A stretch of DNA of 10,954 nt from Rudanella sp. GTDB taxonomy: Bacteria > Bacteroidota > Bacteroidia > Cytophagales > Spirosomataceae. Position numbers and translations under genes: made by a program. Shown here one piece after another: positions 1-7,600 of the stretch (positions are counted from its first letter, which is position 1; each line of letters starts with the position of its first letter). Below the pieces are notes generated by a model, which saw only the letters and a list, made by a program, of their open reading frames with translations, did no database searches and had not been told where the DNA came from. Where the stretch lies: positions 1 to 10,954 of the forward strand of contig JAJAYX010000293.1 of assembly GCA_026785985.1 (NCBI GenBank), read 5' to 3'.

Positions 1-42
1 CAGACGTGATGTATGGTGGACTTTTTTTCTGTGGTATTAATT

Positions 43-261
43 TCACGTACAAGTCCCTTTAGATGCTACCCGGACACCGACACAGGCAGCCTCGCACGAA
101 TTGCCATAGGTTTTGCCGTTGCAGCCACAAACCGGGTCATATACGGCTGGACAGATGCAATTCACGGTTGGTTTGGCCACACAATCGGAAGTGGGCTCAT
201 GGTCTTGGATTTTACAACCAAGGGTTAAACCCAGCAAAGCGGCAATCAGGATCGTTCTCAT
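43..261 (-). CDS. Small Kazal-type domain lipoprotein, putative serine protease inhibitor
   Basis: A 72-residue protein. It opens with a lipoprotein signal: MRT, then a hydrophobic stretch ending in the lipobox LTLGC, with the lipidated Cys at residue 16. The mature part is a single Kazal domain. The pattern CP-x5-VCGCNGKTYGNSC is visible, and Cys 37, 45, 56, 60 and 71 have spacings 7, 10, 3 and 10, as the family expects; Cys 27 or 35 would supply the first cysteine. Two cysteines are left over, probably Cys 47 and one of 27/35, which could form an extra disulfide. Kazal domains usually inhibit serine proteases by inserting a loop into the active site. In Bacteroidota such small lipoproteins are common and mostly uncharacterised, so inhibitor activity here is inference. 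The ATG at 261 is preferred over an in-frame TTG at 267 because it gives a compact signal peptide. It is the last gene of a same-strand run, 58 bases after the DUF1338 gene. Confidence 0.85.
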   Translation of the reverse strand: MRTILIAALLGLTLGCKIQDHEPTSDCVAKPTVNCICPAVYDPVCGCNGKTYGNSCEAACVGVRVASKGTCT

Positions 262-319
262 AAACAAGTCATTTTAGTATAGACCCAAATTGAGGACAAA
301 GGGTTGGAATCGCGCTACA

Positions 320-1237
320 TTACTTTCCTGTTTGGGTCGTGAATGTGCTTTCAAAAATCTTGTCGGCATTGGCAGCTTCGAACCCTTCGCGCCGGTGTTC
401 GGGGCCGATTTCTGAGTCGGGGAGGTCGGCAAATTCGGGGAGAACCCTCCGTTCGGCAAATTCTACGTAGGAACCGGCAATGCGGAGCGTTTGGCCATTG
501 GCAAATGGCGCGTCGATCATCTGCGCCACGGTTGAGGCCTGCCGCAAGCCACCGTCGGGACTGATTTTGATGGTGCCACCCGACGAGTTAAGTCGAAAAC
601 CACGGGCTTCCAGAAACGACACAAATTCCTCGATGGTGCCGAAACCGGGTTCCAGATTATGGACGCTGATCGTGAAGTGGTTCAGGTAATAGCGGTTGTA
701 GATCACCCAGGCGGCATATTCACTCTCGGCAAGCAGCGCTTTGTAGTCGTCCACCGTTGGCATATCCCAAAGGGGTTGATGAAGAAACGCATCCACAGCG
801 GCAGCATCGTCTAAATCGAGCGCATCGACCGGGTCGCTCGTTACCTGATCCGTATAGTTGTGAATGATTCGTTGAGCCTGTTCAGAAAGGTCATTGACGC
901 GCAACTCGCTGGCAAAAATGCGGGGCAGATTGGTTGATCCCTGCGGAGGGGAGTACCAATAGGCCGACAGTTTCTTTTCGGCAAAGTTGTAGGGGTCGCG
1001 TTTTTCGTAGCCGTAATGCAAAAAGATTTTCTCAAACGAAGCCAGGCCCAAATTCGGAACGCCCATGGTGCGGAAGGCAATGTGGTCGTTTTCGATCTCA
1101 TCGGCAGCGTCGATAACTTCGTCGTCAAGCAGCGCGTCGATGATGCCGTTCACGTCGGGAACGCGCTCCCGGTAACGGGTCATCAGGCCATCGAGAACGG
1201 CAGTTAACGTTTGGAGTTTATCGGGGGAAGTGGTCAT
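320..1237 (-). CDS. DUF1338 family protein (2-oxoadipate dioxygenase/decarboxylase-like metalloenzyme)
   Basis: A 305-residue cytosolic protein with no signal peptide. It matches the DUF1338 fold family, whose characterised member HglS of Pseudomonas converts 2-oxoadipate to D-2-hydroxyglutarate in lysine catabolism with an Fe(II) centre. The likely metal ligands are visible: His52 in DHIAFRTMG, His187 in YLNHFTISVH, and Glu259 in GSYVEFAERR. Arg56, four residues after the first His, matches the substrate-binding Arg of the family. At 305 residues it is clearly shorter than HglS-type proteins (roughly 450 or more), so the substrate may differ. The start at 1237 (MTTSPDK) was chosen because the open frame upstream, to 1432, overlaps the 3' end of the KAS III gene and has no domain-like sequence. 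The KAS III gene ends 80 bases upstream on the same strand. No other lysine-degradation gene is in the window, so the pathway is not shown by context. Confidence 0.87.
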   Translation of the reverse strand: MTTSPDKLQTLTAVLDGLMTRYRERVPDVNGIIDALLDDEVIDAADEIENDHIAFRTMGVPNLGLASFEKIFLHYGYEKRDPYNFAEKKLSAYWYSPPQGSTNLPRIFASELRVNDLSEQAQRIIHNYTDQVTSDPVDALDLDDAAAVDAFLHQPLWDMPTVDDYKALLAESEYAAWVIYNRYYLNHFTISVHNLEPGFGTIEEFVSFLEARGFRLNSSGGTIKISPDGGLRQASTVAQMIDAPFANGQTLRIAGSYVEFAERRVLPEFADLPDSEIGPEHRREGFEAANADKIFESTFTTQTGK

Positions 1238-1317
1238 ACAATTGCGTGGTTTTGTATGGCAAATGTCGTGATTTTTATCATTAACACTACTTCTCCAGAC
1301 TTTTGACTTAGAAAGAC

Positions 1318-2259
1318 CTACGACTTCCTGATCACCATCGCCCCATACGAATACCCCCCGCCAAAAACAGTTACCACAATATGCTGCCCCGCCCGAAACT
1401 GCTCCCAGTTTTCGGAGAGCGCGATGGCGCAACCCGCGCAGCCCGTGTTACCCAGTTTTTGAATGTTGGAAATCAGTTTTTCTTCGGGCAAGCCAAGCGT
1501 GTTCATCACATTGCGCGAGATGCGGAGGTTGGCCTGATGAGGCAGCACATAATCGACATCAGCGAGCGTTAAACCACATTTTGCCAATACCTGCAAACTT
1601 GCTTTGGGCATATAGGTGCAGGCATTTATGAAAACGTCGCGGCCATAAGGCATAATAACACCCTGCTCCAGTGGCTTGAGAACCACGGCTTCCACGGCTT
1701 TTCCACTATGGGCTGCCCCACCAGTCAGAAGTGTAAGTATCTCAAAATCACCCTTCTCCTGCCGCTCTTTTGTAATAAGCAGTGCTGATGCCCCATCGCC
1801 CCACAAGTGGCCTGATACCTTATCCTGATCGTTATTATAAGCCGTGTTGTGTTCCGATACAATTACCAATGCACGGTTGGCTTTATTAAGGGCAAAATAG
1901 CCTTCTACAATCTCGATGGCATTGAGCAACGACGAACAGGCCGACGAAATGGAGACCACCGGAATATCGGCAATGCCCAAATGGTGCTGCACTACATGGG
2001 CCAGAGTGGCTATAGTATCGTGGGGTGTATAGGTAGCGCCAACAATCAGATCGACATCAGAAAGATCAGTTTTTGCCTGAAGTTGTTGCACAACCTCAAC
2101 CGACATCGTGTTTGTGTTCTCGCCCGGAGCGGCTTTGCGCCGTTCGGAAATACCCGTTCGCTCAATAATCCATTCGCTCGATAGACCATTAAGTTGGGTA
2201 AAGTGTTCGTTACCAACAATCTGCTCAGGCAAATAGTGGCTAACTTTATGAATGTACAT
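1318..2259 (-). CDS. 3-oxoacyl-ACP synthase III family protein (FabH-like)
   Basis: A 313-residue thiolase-fold condensing enzyme, the usual KAS III length. The three catalytic residues are present: Cys108 in ISSACSSLLNAIE, His241 in LPHQANLRIS, and Asn271 in LGNTGCAGCAIALSEN. The family joins an acyl-CoA starter to malonyl-ACP by decarboxylative condensation, either to start fatty-acid synthesis or to prime specialised lipids. The N-terminal WIIERTGISERR motif is also typical. It differs from textbook FabH in the Asn loop (NTGCAGC instead of NTSAAS) and lies next to no plsX, fabD or acp gene, so it is more likely an accessory KAS III than the housekeeping enzyme; that is inference. The ATG at 2259 (MYIHKVSHYLP) is preferred over upstream alternatives up to 2292 because it begins at the first beta-strand of the family. 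It sits 104 bases downstream of the glycosyltransferase and may have its own promoter. Confidence 0.92.
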   Translation of the reverse strand: MYIHKVSHYLPEQIVGNEHFTQLNGLSSEWIIERTGISERRKAAPGENTNTMSVEVVQQLQAKTDLSDVDLIVGATYTPHDTIATLAHVVQHHLGIADIPVVSISSACSSLLNAIEIVEGYFALNKANRALVIVSEHNTAYNNDQDKVSGHLWGDGASALLITKERQEKGDFEILTLLTGGAAHSGKAVEAVVLKPLEQGVIMPYGRDVFINACTYMPKASLQVLAKCGLTLADVDYVLPHQANLRISRNVMNTLGLPEEKLISNIQKLGNTGCAGCAIALSENWEQFRAGQHIVVTVFGGGYSYGAMVIRKS

Positions 2260-2363
2260 TGTCCAACAACTAAGCTTGCTTCTACTTAACAAGCTATTAA
2301 GCCCGAAAGTTAAGTCTTTCTAAGGGGACGTATAACTCTACTTTTTAATAATACCATGAAATC

Positions 2364-3464
2364 TTATTTAAAGTCTATATTTTGGTATAATTCCAATAAT
2401 TTATTGGCTTCTGTCTCCCAGTTGTGATAAACCTGAACGGACTCAAAACCATTTTCACCAAGACTTTCTGCTTCCCCCGGATGCTCCACCAACCAGGTGA
2501 TATGCGCTACAAGAGACACCACATCCGTTGGATCTACGCAAAATCCGCATTGATGGTTTTCCAGAACCGACCGATAGAGCGGGAAATTAGACGTGATCAC
2601 GGGCAGGCCGAGGGCCATATACTCGAATAATTTAGTTGGATAGGAGTCCGGGTAATCGCCAACGGGTTTCAGAAGAGCCAACCCGGCCACGCACTGACGC
2701 ATAATGGGAAAAGCAACTGCCTGACTGACATGCCCATACCAGCGAACACGATCTCCGAAAGCGGTTAACTCGTCAAGGCAATCGTCGGCCATCCGCCCGA
2801 ACAGATGCAACCGGCTGTTTTCCAACTTATTCAGCACTGCCAGCATCGTGTCGAGGCCCCGGTCATTCGTAATCAGACCGAGGTAGCAAAGATCAATTGT
2901 TGAGCTGTCCGCTGAGACAACATCTCGTTTGGGAGATCGGGGCCGCCCGGCGGTCTTCTCCGGAAAATTATGCACTACCGCACAGGGCAATGCCAGCGAA
3001 TGATACTCCGTCAGGTAGCTATCTTCCGTGAAAACGAAGTAAAAATAACGGCGGACCAGCCGATCAAATTGGTCAAAAAGCGTTTGAAAAATGGGGTGCC
3101 TGTTGCGTGGCTTCCGGTCGAATTTGAGTCGATGATTTTCCTGTACTTCATAAACGACCTGCCCGCCCAGAAGCCGGAACAAAAGCGCAATGGGCAACAA
3201 CTCCGGCATAAACAGGTGAATCAGGCGGGGACGGTGCCAAATCAAGTGCCAGATTATGAGGGGGTGAACAACCAAAAGCCGAACAAGCAAGCGGGGATAA
3301 GCGGGTAAAAGCCCCATCGACGCAGCCACCGGCCAGGGCAGCAAAGCCCGAACATCATACTGTTTGGCCAACGCACCGATCGTTTTCAGCACTCTTGGAT
3401 CGTTGGGCGGGTGAGCCGGGCTGATGCACAGTATTTGTGGTCGCCGGTTATTTCCGAAGGCCAT
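2364..3464 (-). CDS. GT4-like family glycosyltransferase
   Basis: A 366-residue GT-B fold enzyme without signal peptide, normal in length for GT4. The N-terminal Rossmann half starts at ILCISPAHPPNDPRVLK (11-27), which is the usual opening of these enzymes. Two hydrophobic patches at about 59-74 and 88-99 may let it sit on the inner membrane. The C-terminal half holds the hinge VVHNFP (163-168), YLGLITNDRGLD (194-205) and the donor-binding segment PTKLFEYMALGLPVI (276-290), with Lys278 and Glu281 as likely nucleotide-sugar contacts. It probably transfers a sugar from a nucleotide donor to a lipid-linked or cell-envelope glycan; the sugar and acceptor cannot be read. Its ATG lies inside the end of the preceding gene, a 17-base overlap that suggests translational coupling. 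No other start fits before the first beta-strand. No terminator was seen after it. Confidence 0.88.
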   Translation of the reverse strand: MAFGNNRRPQILCISPAHPPNDPRVLKTIGALAKQYDVRALLPWPVAASMGLLPAYPRLLVRLLVVHPLIIWHLIWHRPRLIHLFMPELLPIALLFRLLGGQVVYEVQENHRLKFDRKPRNRHPIFQTLFDQFDRLVRRYFYFVFTEDSYLTEYHSLALPCAVVHNFPEKTAGRPRSPKRDVVSADSSTIDLCYLGLITNDRGLDTMLAVLNKLENSRLHLFGRMADDCLDELTAFGDRVRWYGHVSQAVAFPIMRQCVAGLALLKPVGDYPDSYPTKLFEYMALGLPVITSNFPLYRSVLENHQCGFCVDPTDVVSLVAHITWLVEHPGEAESLGENGFESVQVYHNWETEANKLLELYQNIDFK

Positions 3465-4548
3465 ACATCTGCAAATCTGCGTCGATGCGCGTGTTCCAGC
3501 GTTGCTGAGCCACCTCGTTCAGACCGTGGTTGGTTTCTTCGTCATACAACTCCTGCATCCGGCCCATCTCCCGAAACGATTCCAGAAACTGGTACTGCAC
3601 ATTGCTGTTATAATCTTCGATGCTCAGACTGTCGGGGTTAATCTTGTTCTTGAACCGCTCCGAAATAATCTTGGCAATGTCGAAATGCCGTTGCTCGTGG
3701 TTCAGGCTGTAGGCGTTCAGGGCCATCGGCCTTGCCCAGGAGCCACTTTTCAATACGTAGGTCTTGATTTTCAGGGTCAGTTCAACCTCGCCATTGACCA
3801 CCCGGCTGCGGCCTTCATAAGCAAAATTAGGGTTCACCTCGGCGACATAACGGCTCCCTCGCCGGGGCGTTGCCTGAAAATCGGCCCAGGCCAGGGGGCG
3901 ATCCGGGGAATAAAAAACAGTGTCGTTATCTGGGTTACGAACATAGTCGGCCAGTTTAACCGTGAGCCGGGTGGCCAGCCGATGATCCCCTTTCCCTTCT
4001 TTTTTCATGTACGCATCGAACGTGCGGAGAGCCGCCACCACACTTTGCCGAATGCTCTGCTCCACCACCTGCGTCTGATTTGCCGGGCGAACATAGTGCG
4101 CCTGTGTTCTGAAATCGGTCAGTTTAACAGGCTGATCTTCACCGTCAGCGTTGCGCAACAACTCGAACGTAACGGCAAAATTAAATGTCCCCTCCACGCG
4201 GTTCCGGTTAGCTGTTTCATTAACCCGGCACTCGCGCAGCCGCATGGCCACCCCCCTGAATTTGGTATTTTGTTTCAGATTTTTCCGGATAAACTGCTCG
4301 ATACCGGCCGCTGTTCCCCCCGGAAAATCCACCGGCACAGCTCGCTGATTGGCCGCTGTGAACCACTGACCAAGGCCCAGCCCGGCTCCCGACCGCCTGT
4401 CGGTCACGATAGCAATGTGATAATCAGCGGGCGAAAACGGCAGCGGTTCCGGGCGCAGGGTGATGGTGTCGCGGAGCAGACGCGAGGGGGCAAGCAGCAG
4501 GAACAAAGGGACAATCCAAACGAAAAATCGCCGAAAAAATAGTATCAT
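3448..4548 (-). CDS. Secreted DUF922-like protein with HExxH zinc-protease motif
   Basis: A 366-residue protein with a short basic start and hydrophobic segment (about 8-20), so exported or anchored in the membrane; there is no Cys lipobox and no clear signal-peptidase site. The middle (about 40-200) matches nothing I can name. The C-terminal part carries LNHEQRHFDIAKII: His284, Glu285 and His288 form HExxH, the zinc-binding motif of zincin metallopeptidases. A later YDEETNHGLNEVAQQRW segment supplies His341 as a plausible third ligand. The HEQxHFDIA and ETxHG...W pattern resembles DUF922, described as predicted secreted Zn-dependent proteases. Proteolysis has not been shown for that group to my knowledge, so activity is inferred. 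The gene starts 104 bases after secA, beyond a terminator hairpin, and its last 17 bases overlap the glycosyltransferase start. The long open frame on the opposite strand (3424-4542) is judged a shadow of this gene. Confidence 0.78.
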   Translation of the reverse strand: MILFFRRFFVWIVPLFLLLAPSRLLRDTITLRPEPLPFSPADYHIAIVTDRRSGAGLGLGQWFTAANQRAVPVDFPGGTAAGIEQFIRKNLKQNTKFRGVAMRLRECRVNETANRNRVEGTFNFAVTFELLRNADGEDQPVKLTDFRTQAHYVRPANQTQVVEQSIRQSVVAALRTFDAYMKKEGKGDHRLATRLTVKLADYVRNPDNDTVFYSPDRPLAWADFQATPRRGSRYVAEVNPNFAYEGRSRVVNGEVELTLKIKTYVLKSGSWARPMALNAYSLNHEQRHFDIAKIISERFKNKINPDSLSIEDYNSNVQYQFLESFREMGRMQELYDEETNHGLNEVAQQRWNTRIDADLQMYGLRK

Positions 4549-4579
4549 TGAGCAGAAAGTGAGGTAGGTAGTTCAGGGA

Positions 4580-4610
4580 TAAAAATACGGAATAAAAGCA
4601 AAACGGCCAA
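4580..4610 (-). promoter_or_regulatory. Possible promoter of the DUF922-like gene
   Basis: Read on the minus strand there is TTG (4610-4608), a 20-base spacer, then TATTTTTA (4587-4580), seven of eight matches to the Bacteroidota -7 element TAnnTTTG. It sits 32 bases before the ATG at 4548. The -33 part lies in the stem of the secA terminator, so a new transcript would begin just after the old one ends. The match is imperfect and the region is AT-rich, so this is tentative. Confidence 0.33.
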
Positions 4611-4633
4611 CCCATTGCTGGATTGGCCGTTTT
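4600..4633 (-). terminator. Rho-independent terminator after secA (possibly bidirectional)
   Basis: A perfect 11-bp inverted repeat, AAAACGGCCAA (4600-4610) with TTGGCCGTTTT (4623-4633), extended inside by CCA/TGG around a TTGC loop. It begins 20 bases after the secA stop codon. On the minus strand the GC-rich stem is followed by TTTTGCTTTTATT, a usable U tract. On the plus strand it ends in an even better T run (4630-4635), so it could stop transcription from either side. Confidence 0.85.
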
Positions 4634-4652
4634 TTATGTACAACGGATCGGA

Positions 4653-7600
4653 CTAATCAATCAACATCGCCCGACCCGACATCACGTCGTTCTCGACCGT
4701 TTTGAATTTGATATCGCGCTTCATCGACCCATCGGTATATTGCACATTCACGCGGGCGTTGCGATCCACTTTCACCACCCGGCTTGGCATCTGCCTGGGC
4801 ATAGGGGGGACCCCGGGCGCACCCGCTCCCATGGCATCGTTTTCAGCCGGGCTGCGTTCAGCCATGCGACGGGCGTATTCTTCGGGGCCGGTAGCCAGAT
4901 GGTCGTCGTCGAAATCCTCCATGTTGGTGTGGAGTTTCGGCTGTGGTTCGGGCCGACGCTGCGCCGGGGCTTTCCGAATCTCCTGCTCCATTTGTTGAGC
5001 CTCCTGCGCCGGAATGTCGGCCCGTGTCAGAAAACTGATCGTATCGAAGTTCACCTTGCTCAGGAACTGCTTGAACAACTCCACCGACTCGAACTTATAC
5101 ACCAGAAGCGGGTCTTTTTGCTCAAAAACAGCGTTTTGCACCGACTGCTTCAGATCGTCCATCTCGCGCAGGTGTTCTTTCCACTCCTGGTCGATAATCG
5201 ACAGCGACACGGCTTTCTCCATCTCCGTTGTCAAGGCCCGTCCGTTGGTGGTAATGGCTTCCCGCAGGTCGGTTACAATCTGCAACTCGTGCAATCCGTC
5301 GGAGAAAGGCACCACAATGTTCTGAATCTGATGGCCCTGGTGTTTCAGCACATCCTTCAGCACCGGCAGTGCTTTGTCGGCAATAGCGTGGTTTTTATCG
5401 GCGTAATGGGTTTCGGCTTCTTCATATAACCGTTGTACCTGATCGGCCTTTTTCAGCTTCATGAATTCCTCCCGGTTCAGGCCCGTTGTCACGCCCAAGG
5501 AGGTGAGCATCTGCAACTGCACCTCATCGAAATTACCTTCGGCATTGCCCACAATGTCCTCACACACGTCATACGTGATGTTCGCAATGTCCAATGCCAA
5601 CCGATCGCCAAACAAGGCGTTCCGACGGCGTTTGTAGATGGCTTCGCGCTGGTAGTTCATCACGTCGTCATATTCCAAAAGCCGCTTCCGAATGCCGAAG
5701 TTGTTTTCCTCTACTTTCTTCTGAGCGCGTTCTATCGACTTCGTAATCATCGAGTGCTGAATCACTTCGCCTTCTTCGAGGCCCATCCGGTCCATTACGC
5801 GGGCAATCCGGTCGGAGCCAAACAAACGCATCAGGCTGTCTTCCAGCGATACAAAAAACTGCGATGTTCCGGGGTCTCCCTGACGACCGGCCCGGCCCCG
5901 CAACTGACGGTCGACCCGGCGCGATTCGTGGCGTTCCGTGCCGATGATGGCCAACCCACCGGCTGCTTTCGACTCAGTATTCAGCTTAATATCCGTTCCC
6001 CGACCGGCCATGTTGGTGGCAATGGTCACCGTGCCGGGCATACCGGCTCCAGCAATAATCTCGGCCTCACGCTGGTGATATTTCGCGTTCAAAACCTGGT
6101 GCTGAATCTTACGCAGCGTGAGCAGGCGGCTCAGGAGTTCGGAGTTTTCGACTGAGGTTGTACCTACCAGAATTGGGCGGCCTTTCTGAACAAGCCCGTT
6201 GATCTCATCCACCACGGCGTTATATTTCTCCCGCACCGACCGATACACTTTGTCCTCCTCATCGCCCCGACTGATGGGCCGGTTGGTTGGCACCGTTACG
6301 ACGTCGAGCTTATAAATCGTCCAGAACTCGGAGGCTTCCGTCTCGGCCGTACCCGTCATACCGCATAGTTTGTGGTACATCCGGAAATAGTTCTGGAGGG
6401 TTACGGTGGCGTAAGTCTGCGTGGCATCTTCCACCTTCACCCCTTCTTTGGCTTCCACTGCCTGATGCAATCCATCCGACCAACGGCGACCTTCCATGAT
6501 CCGGCCCGTTTGCTCGTCCACGATTTTCACCTTGCCGTCCATAATAACGTACTCCGTGTCGCGCTCGAACAGCGTAAACGCCTTCAGCAATTGGTTCACC
6601 GTGTTAATCCGCTGGGTTTTCACGGAATAGTCGCGGATGATGCCTTCCTTGTTCAGAATCTTCTCCTGATCCGACAGTTCTGCGTCTTTGTCGATCCTGT
6701 TCAGATCAATTGACAGGTCGGGCAGAATGAAAAAGTTCGGGTCTTCGCCGGAACCGGTAATGTAGTCGATCCCCTTTTCGGTCAGGTCAATGTTATTGTG
6801 CCGCTCATCAATCGTGAAGTACAAAGGCGCATCCGCTTCGGGCATGAGTTTCTGGTTCTCAGCCAGATAGATCGACTCGGTTTTTTGCAGGAGGGCTTTG
6901 TTCCCCGTCTCGCTCAGGAACTTGATAAGGGGTTTATATTTGGGCAAACCCCGGTGCGCCCGGAACAGAGCCACGCCACCCTCTTTGTCGTTGCTGGCGG
7001 CAACCTTCTTTTTAGCCTCGTTCAGCAGGTCATACACCAGCTTTTTCTGGGCTTCCACCAATCGCGATACGCGGGGTTTTAGTTCAATATAATCTTGCTC
7101 ATCGCCACGCGGCACCGGCCCCGAAATAATCAGCGGAGTTCGGGCATCGTCGATCAACACGGAGTCGACCTCATCCACCATGGCAAAATGGTGCTTGCGC
7201 TGCACCAGTTCATCCGTGCCGCGCGCCATGTTGTCGCGCAGGTAATCGAAACCGAATTCGTTGTTGGTGCCGTAGGTGATGTCGGCCAAATAGGCATTCT
7301 TGCGGGCCTCTGAGTTTGGCTGATGCTTGTCGATACAGTCAACGCGCATTCCGTGAAACTCAAAAAGTGGGCCGTTCCATTCGGAGTCGCGTTTGGCGAG
7401 GTAATCGTTCACCGTTACAATATGCACCCCCCGTCCGCCGAGCGCGTTCAGGAAGGCCGGAAACGTCGACACAAGGGTTTTACCCTCACCTGTGGCCATC
7501 TCGGCAATTTTACCCTGGTGCAACACCACCCCCCCAATAATCTGGACATCGTAGTGAACCATGTCCCATTTGATGGTCATACCGGCGGCATTCCAGGTGT

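Noticed and set aside
1260..1290. Possible promoter of the DUF1338 gene (GACATTTG on the minus strand)
   Set aside because: One mismatch in the -7 element at the important first T, and no TTG at the right distance.
1238..1432. N-terminal extension of the DUF1338 frame up to 1432
   Set aside because: It would overlap the KAS III coding end by over 100 bases, and the added residues show no family similarity; the ATG at 1237 begins the conserved part.
2270..2316. Inverted repeats in the gap between the glycosyltransferase and KAS III genes (ACTTAAC ... GTTAAGT)
   Set aside because: Only 7 bp, with 18 bases between the arms and no T run; too weak to call a terminator or operator.
2305..2335. 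Possible KAS III gene promoter (TTA, 20 bases, TAACTTTC on the minus strand)
   Set aside because: Both elements have one mismatch to the Bacteroidota consensus, and the surrounding AT-rich sequence makes such hits likely by chance.
3424..4542. Plus-strand open frame of 372 codons opposite the DUF922-like gene
   Set aside because: It mirrors a gene that has a signal peptide and a recognisable HExxH domain. The translated sequence is rich in His, Arg and Pro with no domain-like pattern, as expected for an antisense shadow.
4623..6155. Two long plus-strand open frames (4623-5429 and 5433-6155) opposite secA
   Set aside because: secA is unmistakable on the other strand; these frames have the composition of shadows and no recognisable motifs.
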